A stretch of 47,759 nt of DNA from an uncultured Bacteroidia bacterium (lineage in GTDB: Bacteria > Bacteroidota > Bacteroidia > Bacteroidales > Prolixibacteraceae). Below are positions 26,310 through 35,178 of this stretch, piece after piece. The stretch lies in NCBI GenBank assembly GCA_903897145.1, contig CAIUAN010000023.1, forward strand, positions 1 through 47,759, in the 5' to 3' direction. The position numbers and the translations under genes are program-made. Every line of letters starts with the position of its first letter. The first letter of the stretch is position 1. The notes under the pieces were generated by a model that was not told the DNA's origin, ran no database searches, and worked only from the letters and a program-made list of their open reading frames with translations.

Positions 26310-28979
26310 ATGAAAACTACGATCAATCTATTTTTGATGGCTGTCTTGGGCTTTTGCTTATCATCTGGCACCTGCCATGCTAAAAAAATGACCACGAAAG
26401 TTCCTATGGCAAAAGATACCATTCATGTTGTTGGTCATGCCCACATGGATATGAATTGGCTTTGGACGTGGTCTGAGACCATGAAAACAGCGAATGATAA
26501 TCTTCGTCAAACAGTAGCTTTTATGGATGAATATCCCGACTTTACCATGATCCAAAGTCAGGCTTCGGTGTATACTTTCGTTGAAAAAGTTGATCCACCT
26601 CTTTTTGAACTGGTGAAGAAATATGTCAAACAAGGCAGACTTGAACTTGGTGGTGGTATGTGGACTGAAGGGGATATGAACCTCTCGTCAGGCGAAGCCA
26701 TCACCAGAACATTCCTTCTTGCCCAGCGCTTTTTTCAAAGTCGATTTGGTAAGATGGCGCACGTGGGTTGGCTTCCCGATAATTTTGGACATATCTCTCA
26801 GATGCCACAGATCTTAAAACTCGCCGGCTGCGACTACTTTTATTTTCATCGCACAAAACCATTTAAAGGTTCCTTCTATTGGATGGGTAGCGACTCATCT
26901 AAGGTTATTTGTTATGCCAACGACACCTACAATGGAGAAATTAATCTTAATCTTAAAGATGAGCTGAAGAAGATCACGCCTGATAAGCATCGAATGCTTC
27001 AGATTACCGGTATTGGCGATCATGGCGGTGGTCCAACTCGCGAAAATATTGAGATGGTTCATAAGCTAGATAAGATGCCCGATTACCCTGCCGTAAAATT
27101 TAGCACCGCCGGTAGCTTCTTCAACAAAATTTCACGCGAGATGGCAGGAAGACCGACTCATTTTGGGGAGATGCAGTTTATCTTCGAGGGTTGCTATACC
27201 AATGTCTCCGACAATAAGGAGGGAAATCGGAACTGCGAAAATATGCTTTATAGTAGTGAGTTTTTTAATTCCTTAAGATGGATCAATGGCGAACAATATC
27301 CAGCAACTGAACTGCGCGATTGCTGGACGAATGTGGCCTTTAACCAATTTCATGATATTCTTCCTGGATCAGCTATTAACGAATCAAACAAAGAGACGTA
27401 TGGTCGTTATGCCGATGTTTTGCGTAAATCAACTGATTTAAGGGATAACGCTTTTCGCCACATGGCCGATGAGGTTAAATTCAAAAAAGATCTAGGTCAG
27501 CCAGTAGTTGCTTACAATCAGCATCCTTCAAAACGTAAAACTATTGTGGAGGCAAGCGTTTATAGTCATACCGAACCTTTTACAATTAAAGCGAATAACT
27601 GGGGCGATTTTTATGGTTCGAAGAAAATTAAGCCAATCGATAAAGGTCAAGGTAATGTTGCGACTGTCTTGGTTCGCGATGGTTCGGGTAAGAGCTATCC
27701 AGCACAGATCGTTTGGTCTAAGGTTACCCCTCCAGGATTTACCACGAAGGTTCAATTTGTTGTAGATGATCTTCCTGCTGGTGGCTATAAAACATTTTAT
27801 GTCGATGTAACTAAGCCTGGCGAATTTAATGAGCCAATTTCATATAACGATCAAACCTTTGAAACCGATTTCTTTAAGATTAAGGTCGATCTAAAAACCG
27901 GTGGCATCGTAAGTCTAATCGATAAACGTACGAATGTTGAATGTGTCAAGTCAGGCGGTCGTTTAAATACCTTGAGGATGTTCTTGGAAGATCGTAAAGG
28001 AGGGATGAAATCATGGGTGCTGAATAAAAATATGAAGATTGAAGATGTCACCGATGTGAAGAGTGTAAAAATCGTTGAGAACGGTCCGGTTAGAGCTTGC
28101 ATCGAAACCGTTAAAGGTTGGGGTAAGTCAAAATTTATTGAGCGTGCCTATATCTATCGTGCCTATCCTCGTATTACCTACGATATGGAAGTTCATTGGC
28201 TTGAGACAGGTAGCGACTCGACCGATTCGCCTATGTTGCGCGCCGTCTTTCCTTTAGCCATCCAGAAATCTAAATTTTTCTGTCAGGTTCCTTTCGACAT
28301 CGTGGAAAGACCTGCCGATGGAATGCTTCATGGTCTGCCAGTACCTGAGGCTCTAAAACATCGTAATGATTATGGAGTTATCTCTGAACCCAATGATGGA
28401 CAGGAAGTGCCGGCTCAGAAATGGGTCGATGTGAACGATGGACAAACAGGAATAGCTTTACTCAATAAAACGAAATATGGTCATTCATTCGAAAAAGGGG
28501 AGTTGCGAATCTCGCTGTTGCGATCAGCTGGTGATCCAGATATCTATCCTAACCTTGGTAAGTTTAACATTAGTTACGCTATTTATCCTCATGGAGCCGA
28601 CTGGCAAAGTGAGGTGTGGGCTGAAGGTGATGATTTTAATGTTCCAGTTTATGCCGCTGAACCTCCTTCGTTAGCTCTTGTTAAGGAACATGCCACGCGC
28701 CCAGAAGAGGCTTCATTCTTCTCCTTGCTGCCATCTAATGTGGCGATGACCGGAGTGAAACAAGCCGAAGATGGCAATGAACTTATTGTTCGATTGGTGG
28801 AGATTGCTGGCAAAGAATCTTCGTCTGAACTTACCCTGCCTGCGGATGTAAAAGCTGCCAGAGTTTTAAATATCCTTGAGCTTCCACTTGAGAATGCTCA
28901 AAATCCCACTTTTAAAGATAAGACAGTTCTCATAAAAATTAAGCCACATCAAATAATCACGTTAGGTATAAAATTTTAA
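26310..28979 (+). CDS. GH38 alpha-mannosidase
   Basis: An 889-residue exported Zn-dependent alpha-mannosidase. The signal peptide covers about 1-24 (MKTTINLFLMAVLGFCLSSG). Zinc ligands and nucleophile fit the family: GHAHMDMNWLW gives His45 and Asp47, WLPDNFGHISQMP gives Asp157 as nucleophile, and GDHGGGPTREN gives His238. A helical domain (about 290-390, NVAFNQFHDILPGSAI) and the long C-terminal beta-sandwich (about 420-889) complete the usual length. The next gene starts 5 bp after the stop, so they are co-transcribed. GH38 enzymes trim alpha-1,2/1,3/1,6 mannose from N-glycans, and linkage preference is not readable. Confidence 0.94.
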   Translation: MKTTINLFLMAVLGFCLSSGTCHAKKMTTKVPMAKDTIHVVGHAHMDMNWLWTWSETMKTANDNLRQTVAFMDEYPDFTMIQSQASVYTFVEKVDPPLFELVKKYVKQGRLELGGGMWTEGDMNLSSGEAITRTFLLAQRFFQSRFGKMAHVGWLPDNFGHISQMPQILKLAGCDYFYFHRTKPFKGSFYWMGSDSSKVICYANDTYNGEINLNLKDELKKITPDKHRMLQITGIGDHGGGPTRENIEMVHKLDKMPDYPAVKFSTAGSFFNKISREMAGRPTHFGEMQFIFEGCYTNVSDNKEGNRNCENMLYSSEFFNSLRWINGEQYPATELRDCWTNVAFNQFHDILPGSAINESNKETYGRYADVLRKSTDLRDNAFRHMADEVKFKKDLGQPVVAYNQHPSKRKTIVEASVYSHTEPFTIKANNWGDFYGSKKIKPIDKGQGNVATVLVRDGSGKSYPAQIVWSKVTPPGFTTKVQFVVDDLPAGGYKTFYVDVTKPGEFNEPISYNDQTFETDFFKIKVDLKTGGIVSLIDKRTNVECVKSGGRLNTLRMFLEDRKGGMKSWVLNKNMKIEDVTDVKSVKIVENGPVRACIETVKGWGKSKFIERAYIYRAYPRITYDMEVHWLETGSDSTDSPMLRAVFPLAIQKSKFFCQVPFDIVERPADGMLHGLPVPEALKHRNDYGVISEPNDGQEVPAQKWVDVNDGQTGIALLNKTKYGHSFEKGELRISLLRSAGDPDIYPNLGKFNISYAIYPHGADWQSEVWAEGDDFNVPVYAAEPPSLALVKEHATRPEEASFFSLLPSNVAMTGVKQAEDGNELIVRLVEIAGKESSSELTLPADVKAARVLNILELPLENAQNPTFKDKTVLIKIKPHQIITLGIKF

Positions 28980-28984
28980 TCGTT

Positions 28985-30046
28985 ATGACAGTAAAGAATA
29001 TGAACAAAAGAGAGATGCTTCGGCATGTGGGTGATTTCAGTCAAATATTTGGTATTAAAGAATATACACTCGTAGACGGTAAGTCGAAAGGGGTGAGAGC
29101 TTATGACGTTAAGAATGGCTCGGGCCTTGAGTTTACAATTCTTGCTGACCGATGTCTTGATATTGCTGGACTTTCATTTAAAGGTGTTAACTGCAGTTAT
29201 ATCACCAAGACAGGGGTTGTCGCTCCTGAATATTACGACGAGCAGGGGATTGGATTTCTTCGAAGTTACCTAGCTGGCTTTTTAACCACATGTGGTATGC
29301 GAAACGTGGGGTCTCCATGTGACCAAGATGGAGAATCGTTTCCGCTCCATGGCAGAATGGCGAATACACCGGGTGAACAAGTAAATGCATCGACTGAATG
29401 GATCAACGAGGTGCCTGAATTAACGATCAGCGGTAAGATGCGCGAAGCTCGTCTGTTTGGCGAGAATCTAATCTTAAGTCGTAAGATCACCGTTCGATAT
29501 GGCGAGAACAAAATTTTGCTTCAAAACTCGATTGAAAACATGGGATTTAAACGTGAACAGCTTCACCTACTATTCCATTTTAACATGGGTTATCCATTGT
29601 TAGATGCAGATGCTATCTTAGTGACACCAACCAAAAAACTAGATCCTCGTGATCAAGAGGCACAAAATGGTGCTAGTGCTGTGGGTTTATGTCAGCCTCC
29701 AACAGCCGATTATGCAGAACAAGTTTTTTACCACGATCTAAATACCGATAATGCTGGAAATACATCTGTGGCTTTAATCAATAAAAATCTTCAACTCGGA
29801 GTTGCCCTTCACTATAGCAAAAATCAACTGTTTAATTTTACCCAATGGAAACAAATGGGTGAAGGTGATTATGTGATGGGTATGGAACCTTGCAACTGCT
29901 ATGTTGGCGGTCGAATAGATCCGCGTAATGCCAATGTGGTCGAATATCTAGAACCAGGTGCCGTGAAGAATTTTGATCTCACCATCGAGATTTTAAATGG
30001 TTTGGATGAGATTAATGCGATGATTAAAAAGATTAATAATCTATAG
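28985..30046 (+). CDS. DUF4432 aldose-1-epimerase-like protein
   Basis: A 353-residue protein without a signal peptide, so probably cytosolic. Family blocks are FTILADRCLDIAGLSFKGVN, FLTTCGMRNVGSPC, FPLHGRMANTPGEQV and LLFHFNMGYPLLD, fitting DUF4432 in the galactose-mutarotase-like superfamily. His in PLHGR and His in LLFHFN are likely sugar-binding residues by analogy. Such proteins interconvert anomers or act on sugar derivatives, and the substrate is unknown. It follows the GH38 gene by 5 bp. Anomer exchange of released mannose before phosphorylation is the natural inference. ATG 28985 is used; a second in-frame ATG lies 15 bp downstream. Confidence 0.88.
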   Translation: MTVKNMNKREMLRHVGDFSQIFGIKEYTLVDGKSKGVRAYDVKNGSGLEFTILADRCLDIAGLSFKGVNCSYITKTGVVAPEYYDEQGIGFLRSYLAGFLTTCGMRNVGSPCDQDGESFPLHGRMANTPGEQVNASTEWINEVPELTISGKMREARLFGENLILSRKITVRYGENKILLQNSIENMGFKREQLHLLFHFNMGYPLLDADAILVTPTKKLDPRDQEAQNGASAVGLCQPPTADYAEQVFYHDLNTDNAGNTSVALINKNLQLGVALHYSKNQLFNFTQWKQMGEGDYVMGMEPCNCYVGGRIDPRNANVVEYLEPGAVKNFDLTIEILNGLDEINAMIKKINNL

Positions 30047-30191
30047 TCTGATAGAAAATAGACCCGTTCTTAGATCGATAATAATCTTGTAGAATTATTG
30101 CTGCTTTGTTTGCGCCGAAGGTGCTAAATAATTGCAACCTCCAATATAATTGTGGATACTTAGAATGGTGCTTAGAATAAAGAAGACAAAT

Positions 30192-30249
30192 CAGCCCTGA
30201 AAGGGTTGAATATTTATTTCGATGCCTAAATTCAACCCCTTCGGGGCTG
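30192..30249. repeat. REP-like 20-bp inverted repeat with compensatory changes
   Basis: Left arm CAGCCCTGAAAGGGTTGAAT (30192-30211) and right arm ATTCAACCCCTTCGGGGCTG (30230-30249) pair across an 18-nt loop. Each arm is itself a mini-hairpin: CCCT-gaa-AGGG and CCCC-ttc-GGGG. The two arms differ only at paired stem positions, which keeps each mini-hairpin intact. This resembles the REP/RAYT-type palindromes common between Bacteroidota genes. No transposase is nearby. Confidence 0.65.
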
Positions 30250-30260
30250 CTGTTTATGTG

Positions 30261-30627
30261 TTGCGCTTAACCCCCGGCTCTGCCGAGGGTTAAGAATCTT
30301 AAACCACTTTGTGGCTTAAGTATTGCGCTTAACCCGGCTCTGCATAGGAGTTAAGTATCTTAAACCACTTTGTGGCTTAAGTATTGCGTTTAACCCGGCT
30401 CTGCATAGGAGTTAAGTATCTTAAACCACTTTGTGGCTTAAGTATTGCGTTTAACCCGGCTCTGCCGAGGGTTAAGAATCTTAAACCACTTTGTGGCTTA
30501 AGTATTGCGTTTAACCTGGCTGGCTCTGCATAGGGGTTAAGTATCTTAAACCACTTTGTGGCTTAAGTATTGCGCTTAACCTGGCTCCGCATAGGGTCAA
30601 TAATCTTAAGCCACTTTGTGGCTAAAG
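30261..30627. repeat. Six-unit tandem repeat of about 61 bp, two palindromes per unit
   Basis: Units start with TTGCG at 30261, 30323, 30384, 30445, 30505 and 30570, with lengths 62, 61, 61, 60, 65 and about 58. Each holds palindrome A (TTAACCCGGCTCTGC..., best formed in units 1 and 4, which end GAGGGTTAA) and palindrome B (CTTAAACCACTTTGTGGCTT, stem around TTT). Unit 5 has an extra GGCT and unit 6 is the most diverged. There are no unique spacers, so this is not CRISPR. It may be an expanded REP-type element or a transcription-attenuating array between the epimerase gene and the sugar operon. Confidence 0.85.
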
Positions 30628-30743
30628 AAAGGGCAATTTATAGAAAAATGCTTGTAATAAGTGGTTTTTTGATAGTTCTAGATGATAAAAATGTAATTCA
30701 CTAAGGTGGATTTTTAGTTCTTTAAATTTTAAAAATATACCAA

Positions 30744-31418
30744 ATGAAACGTAGCGAAATAAATCAAATCCTATTAAAAGCGAAGGCTTTTATGGCAGAG
30801 AAGCAATTTATCCTGCCACCATGGGCCTACTGGAGTCTCGACGATTGGAAAAATAATAAGCTGGATACTCACGAAATCATTGATAACATGCTGGGTTGGG
30901 ATATCACCGACTTTGGTTCTGGTGATTTTTATCAACGTGGATTATTCCTATTTACCATTCGGAATGGTAAGTTAAATAAAGATCGTAAGCCCTATGCCGA
31001 GAAGATTATGATCGTTGAGGAGAACCAAGAGACCCCAATGCATTTTCATTGGGCTAAGATGGAAGATATCATTAACCGCGGTGGGGGAAACCTAGTCATC
31101 GATCTTTACCAGTCTGATAAGGATGAGAATTACTCAAATGACTCATTACGTGTTAAGACCGATGGTGTCGCTCGTACCGTTGAGGCTGGAGGATCGGTAA
31201 TTCTTAAACCAGGTGAGAGCATCTGTTTAGAACAAGGTGTTTATCACCGATTTTATGGGGAGCCAGGGAGAGGTAAAGTGCTTGTAGGTGAAGTGAGCAG
31301 CGTGAATGACGATGCCTCAGACAACCGTTTCTATGAGCCTATTGGGCGTTTCCCAATTATTGAAGAGGATGAACTTCCAATCCATCTTCTAGCATCTGAT
31401 TATGCTAATTTCTTGTAA
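30744..31418 (+). CDS. D-lyxose/D-mannose isomerase (cupin)
   Basis: A 224-residue cytosolic cupin of the D-lyxose ketol-isomerase type, which interconverts D-lyxose with D-xylulose and often D-mannose with D-fructose using a divalent metal. The metal ligands are His100, His102 and Glu107 in PMHFHWAKMEDI, and His168 in VYHRFYGEPG. Length and the blocks WAYWSLDDW and GRFPIIEEDE fit the family. It is first in a tight operon: the PfkB kinase starts 3 bp after its stop. Among three alpha-mannosidases, mannose to fructose is the more likely reaction. That preference is inferred from context. Confidence 0.86.
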   Translation: MKRSEINQILLKAKAFMAEKQFILPPWAYWSLDDWKNNKLDTHEIIDNMLGWDITDFGSGDFYQRGLFLFTIRNGKLNKDRKPYAEKIMIVEENQETPMHFHWAKMEDIINRGGGNLVIDLYQSDKDENYSNDSLRVKTDGVARTVEAGGSVILKPGESICLEQGVYHRFYGEPGRGKVLVGEVSSVNDDASDNRFYEPIGRFPIIEEDELPIHLLASDYANFL

Positions 31419-31420
31419 GG

Positions 31421-32620
31421 ATGAGTAAAAAAATTATGGTTGCTGGCACAGGCTGTGCGCTAGCTGACTACCTCTACACTGACATCCGTTTTAACGAAAC
31501 TGCCTTCCAAAAATATCGCTCTGTCAAATCAGGTGATGGGGGATTGGCACCCGGAAGACTTGTCTTTACTGAAGAGTTAGAGGCGTTTTCGGGAGAGTCG
31601 TATGCCGATATTCATAAGGAAATTACAGGAGGTAAAACTCCTACAGCTATTAATGTTGGTGGACCAGGTCTGGTATCGTTAATAAATACTGCTCAACTTC
31701 TTTCATCTGAAAATATTGAGGTTCACTTTTATGGCGGAACTGGCTCGGATGATACCGCTGAATGGATCCATCAATTGGTTAAGAAAACACCGCTTGATAC
31801 AACTCATTATCGCCGTATTTCACAGCGCCGAACCCCATTTACTGATGTGTTATCCGATCAGACGTACGATAATAACCAGGGCGAACGTACCTTTATCAAT
31901 AATATCGGTGCTGCTTGGGATTATACCCCTGATCTATTAGGTTCCGATTTTTTCAAGGCTGATATCGTCTGCTTCGGAGGGACTGCCTTAGTACCACAGA
32001 TTCATGATAGTCTCACTGACTTGCTTCATAAAGCCAAGGATAATGGATGTGTTACGGTCGTAAATACCGTATTTGACTTCCGCAATGAGAAAAAAAATCC
32101 AGATCAACCATGGCCATTAGTTGTTAAGTCCAATCAACATAATTTGATAGATTTGTTAATTATGGATTGCGAAGAGTCTTTGAAAATTAGTGGTCAGAAA
32201 TCCATTGATAGCGCGGCTGAATATTTTATAAACCTTGGGATCTCAACGTTGATCATTACCAATGGAGCGCAAGACCTTTGTGCCTATTCGAATGGTGACT
32301 TGTTTGAAAAGAGTGCGCTTGTGAAATTGCCTGTTTCGAAAAAGGTCAATGAAGATTTTATATCCAATCCAGCTCTAAAAGGGGATACGACCGGGTGTGG
32401 TGATAATTTTGTGGGTGGTGTGATTGCCTCTTTAGCTTTTCAATTAAGTAATCATGCAAAAGGAACTTTAAATTTTATAGATGCCTTGGCTTGGGGAATA
32501 GCTTCTGGCGGATATACGTGTTATTACCTTGGCGGGACTTATATTGAGAAAGTTCAAGGCGAGAAAAGGGCTATCATCGAAGAGTTTAAGAATAATTACC
32601 TTCAGCAAATAGAATCTTAA
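31421..32620 (+). CDS. PfkB-family carbohydrate kinase
   Basis: A 399-residue cytosolic ribokinase-fold kinase. The signature GDTTGCGDNFVGGVIASL holds the anion hole and catalytic base (Asp328). The N-terminal sugar-binding Gly-rich stretch TAINVGGPGLVSLINTAQLL and the acceptor region FYGGTGSDDTAEWI are seen. It is longer than typical fructokinases (about 300 residues), with extra N-terminal sequence and an insertion near residues 210-240. Its stop overlaps the next start (TAATG), which implies translational coupling. Between a mannose/fructose isomerase and a mannitol-1-phosphate dehydrogenase homologue, phosphorylation of fructose is the simplest assignment. A different sugar is possible. 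Confidence 0.86.
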   Translation: MSKKIMVAGTGCALADYLYTDIRFNETAFQKYRSVKSGDGGLAPGRLVFTEELEAFSGESYADIHKEITGGKTPTAINVGGPGLVSLINTAQLLSSENIEVHFYGGTGSDDTAEWIHQLVKKTPLDTTHYRRISQRRTPFTDVLSDQTYDNNQGERTFINNIGAAWDYTPDLLGSDFFKADIVCFGGTALVPQIHDSLTDLLHKAKDNGCVTVVNTVFDFRNEKKNPDQPWPLVVKSNQHNLIDLLIMDCEESLKISGQKSIDSAAEYFINLGISTLIITNGAQDLCAYSNGDLFEKSALVKLPVSKKVNEDFISNPALKGDTTGCGDNFVGGVIASLAFQLSNHAKGTLNFIDALAWGIASGGYTCYYLGGTYIEKVQGEKRAIIEEFKNNYLQQIES

Positions 32621-33816
32621 TGAGTCAAATAAACCTCAATAAACTTGTTCTCTTTGGCGCTGGCAAGATAGGTCGTTCCTTTATTGGACAGCTATTTAGT
32701 CAGGGTGGCTATGAGGTCGTTTTTGTCGATGTTTTTAAACCTGTTATCGACGAGTTGAATCATCGAAGGGGTTACACCGTGGTGGTTAAAGATTCCGTCG
32801 AATCAGTTATTGAGGTTCGCAATGTTCGCGGCGTTTTAGCTAGTGATCAAGAATTGGTCATTCAAGAAATAGCTACTGCTCGTATTGTGGCCGTATCGGT
32901 TGGTCTGCATGGCTTAAAGGCCTTGATGCCACTTTTGGCCAAAGGATTGCAGCGCCGTTTTGAATCACCGAATGCTACTGCTTTAGATATTATCATTGCG
33001 GAGAACTTGCGTAATGCTGCAGAATTTATGCGTGATGAACTGCGACTTTATCTCCCATCTGATTTTCCCCTTGAGGATAGAGTCGGCTTAATCGAGACAA
33101 GCATTGGTAAGATGGTTCCGCTGATGTCGAAAAAAGATATGGATGCTGATATTTTGCAGGTTTTTGCTGAACCATATAATACCTTGATTCTCGATAAAAA
33201 AGCGTTTAAAAATGCCATCCCTTCAATCAATGGTCTAGCACCAAAGGAGAATATGAAAGCATGGGTTGACCGCAAACTTTTCATTCATAATCTGGGCCAT
33301 GCAGCAGCAGCTTACTGGGGTTATTTGGCCTATCCAAAGGCAACCTATTTAGTTGAAGTGTTAGAAGATGTTATAATTCGAGAGAAAGTTCGTGCTACGA
33401 TGCTTCAAGCTGCGGATGTCCTGCTTGCAAAATATCCAGATGAGTTTACCCTTGAGGCGCTCACTTTCCATATTGATGATTTAATCAGTCGATTTCAAAA
33501 CAAAGCCCTTGGCGATACAATTTTCAGAGTTGGTTGTGACCTACAACGAAAATTAAGTGCCGAAGATCGTGTTGCTGGAGCCATTTATCTTGCACGTGAT
33601 CTTCGATTACCATATGATTTAATCTTAAAAACCTTGGTTGCAGGGTGTCGCTTTCGTGCTACCGATGAATCAGGAAATCGGTTACCTTCAGATCTTGATT
33701 TTGATGCTATTTATCAGCGTGGAATTCAAGAGGTGCTGGTTACAGTCTGTGGCTTTGATCCCAATAGCGATAAAGATATCATAGATGCTGCTATTCAAAT
33801 TGATCAAAAACTTTAA
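32620..33816 (+). CDS. Mannitol-1-phosphate 5-dehydrogenase-family protein
   Basis: A 398-residue cytosolic NAD(H)-dependent dehydrogenase of the long-chain mannitol dehydrogenase family. The Rossmann motif LFGAGKIGRSFIGQL opens the protein and Asp in VFVDVF suits NAD binding. The family Lys-Asn-His catalytic group appears in KLFIHNLGHAAAAYWGYL. The reaction of the closest named relatives is mannitol 1-phosphate to or from fructose 6-phosphate. It overlaps the kinase stop by one base. Together with the isomerase and kinase it closes a route from mannose through fructose and fructose 6-phosphate to mannitol 1-phosphate. Other polyol phosphates cannot be excluded. Confidence 0.88.
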   Translation: MSQINLNKLVLFGAGKIGRSFIGQLFSQGGYEVVFVDVFKPVIDELNHRRGYTVVVKDSVESVIEVRNVRGVLASDQELVIQEIATARIVAVSVGLHGLKALMPLLAKGLQRRFESPNATALDIIIAENLRNAAEFMRDELRLYLPSDFPLEDRVGLIETSIGKMVPLMSKKDMDADILQVFAEPYNTLILDKKAFKNAIPSINGLAPKENMKAWVDRKLFIHNLGHAAAAYWGYLAYPKATYLVEVLEDVIIREKVRATMLQAADVLLAKYPDEFTLEALTFHIDDLISRFQNKALGDTIFRVGCDLQRKLSAEDRVAGAIYLARDLRLPYDLILKTLVAGCRFRATDESGNRLPSDLDFDAIYQRGIQEVLVTVCGFDPNSDKDIIDAAIQIDQKL

Positions 33817-33832
33817 ATCCTATATTTTTTAC

Positions 33833-33844
33833 CCTAACCTTAAC
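33833..33844 (+). promoter_or_regulatory. Shared 12-nt leader motif before the third GH29 gene
   Basis: CCTAACCTTAAC ends 11 nt before ATG 33856, the same 12-mer and same spacing as before the ROK kinase at 7819. The role is unknown. Confidence 0.3.
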
Positions 33845-33855
33845 AATCAAATTTA

Positions 33856-35163
33856 ATGAACAGACTACGAATTACCTTAACTTTATTAGCTTTTATTACG
33901 CTGCTTAGTGCCTTCGGAAAATCATCTGACCAGAATCAAGATCGGATGAAATGGTGGAAAGAGGCTCGCTTTGGAATGTTTATTCACTGGGATATGTCGA
34001 GTGTAGCTGGTACCGAAATTAGCTGGTCTCGAAAAGGACCGAAACCTCTTGATGGTCCATGGGGAAGTCCTGCTGGTACTGGCGGTGATCCAGTCTACGA
34101 CAACCTTTATAAAAGCTTTAATCCTTCCCAGTTTAATGCGAAACAATGGGTCGATTTGGCCAAGAAAACGGGGATGAAATATCTAGTGTTTACAGCTAAA
34201 CATCACGGTGGCTTTAGTATGTGGGATTCAAAATATTCTGATTACTCCATTATGAATACCCCATTTAAACGCGACGTAATTAAAGAATTAGCTGATGCTT
34301 GTCATCAGGCAGGAATCCATTTCGGGATCTATTATTCACCTCGTGATTGGCATCATCCTGATTATGGCATTGGTGACAATGCTAAATATGAGACTTATAT
34401 GACTGGTCAGCTGACCGAGTTATTGTCTAATTATGGCAAAGTTGATGTGGTATGGTTTGATAGTTTTGGGACTGGCAAATCGATTGAATATTGGCATGCG
34501 GATAAGGTGCTTGAATTGGTGCGAAAACTTCAACCTCAAACAATAATCAATAATCGCTGCTCGTTTTTTTCAGAAATGGTACCTTCCTTGCAAGCTGATT
34601 TCGATACTCCTGAACAACGTATCGGTGCCTATCAGATCAATCGTGCATGGGAGTCGTGCATGTGCATCGTAAATGCCCCAGGTGGTGGATGGTCGTATCG
34701 GAAAGATGGCACAGTGAAGAAATTTGAGAAGTGTATTGAAAATCTAGTCGATTGCGCTACTGGTAATGGGAACTTGCTGCTCGATGTTGGTCCCGACTCG
34801 TTCGGTAATATTCCAGAAGATCAAACTGGTAGATTGGTTGAGATTGGTGCCTGGATGAAAAAATATGGACATACAATCTATGGCACCCAAGGTGGTCCAA
34901 TTCGCAATGGGAAATGGGGTGGTGCAACCTTTATAGGGAAGAAAGTATACCTTCATTTATTTGCCAATGCACCTGATGAATTAGAGATTCCTTCAGCTTT
35001 AAATCAAAACTTGAAGCGTGTAAAGAATCTAAGCGGAGGGAATGTTCAGGTTGTCCAAGTTGATGGTCGATTGAAAATCTCAAGCACAACGAAAGATCGT
35101 AATTCTCCGGATACAATTGTAGAATTAACCTTTGATAAGCCTGTAACTCGGGTCGACAACTAA
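33856..35163 (+). CDS. GH29 alpha-L-fucosidase (third copy, variant HHGGF)
   Basis: A 435-residue exported enzyme (signal peptide about 1-22). GH29 marks are ARFGMFIHWDMSSVAGTEISW, FTAKHHGGFSMWDSKYSDY and KVDVVWFDSFGTG, with Asp202 as predicted nucleophile. The common KHHDGF is KHHGGF here: both His remain but the Asp is lost. That Asp is not the nucleophile. The core strand GNGNLLLDVGPDSFGNIP is followed by a short C-terminal beta domain. It starts 40 bp after the dehydrogenase and is followed after 15 bp by the second GH38, so the operon may run on from 30744. Sequence distance from the other two copies suggests a different fucose linkage. Confidence 0.92.
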   Translation: MNRLRITLTLLAFITLLSAFGKSSDQNQDRMKWWKEARFGMFIHWDMSSVAGTEISWSRKGPKPLDGPWGSPAGTGGDPVYDNLYKSFNPSQFNAKQWVDLAKKTGMKYLVFTAKHHGGFSMWDSKYSDYSIMNTPFKRDVIKELADACHQAGIHFGIYYSPRDWHHPDYGIGDNAKYETYMTGQLTELLSNYGKVDVVWFDSFGTGKSIEYWHADKVLELVRKLQPQTIINNRCSFFSEMVPSLQADFDTPEQRIGAYQINRAWESCMCIVNAPGGGWSYRKDGTVKKFEKCIENLVDCATGNGNLLLDVGPDSFGNIPEDQTGRLVEIGAWMKKYGHTIYGTQGGPIRNGKWGGATFIGKKVYLHLFANAPDELEIPSALNQNLKRVKNLSGGNVQVVQVDGRLKISSTTKDRNSPDTIVELTFDKPVTRVDN

Positions 35164-35178
35164 TTTTATTTCATTACC

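Larger units (their letters stand above)
30047..30743. other. Non-coding region with palindromic repeats
   Basis: A 697-bp gap with no credible gene. Positions 30047-30191 show nothing recognised. A 20-bp inverted repeat lies at 30192-30249 and a six-unit tandem array at 30261-30627. The remaining AT-rich stretch to 30743 should hold the promoter of the isomerase-kinase-dehydrogenase operon, but no convincing -33/-7 pair was found. Confidence 0.7.

Noticed and set aside
30261-30627. Repeat array considered as CRISPR
   Set aside because: The units are contiguous and about 61 bp long with no unique spacers, and no cas genes are present.
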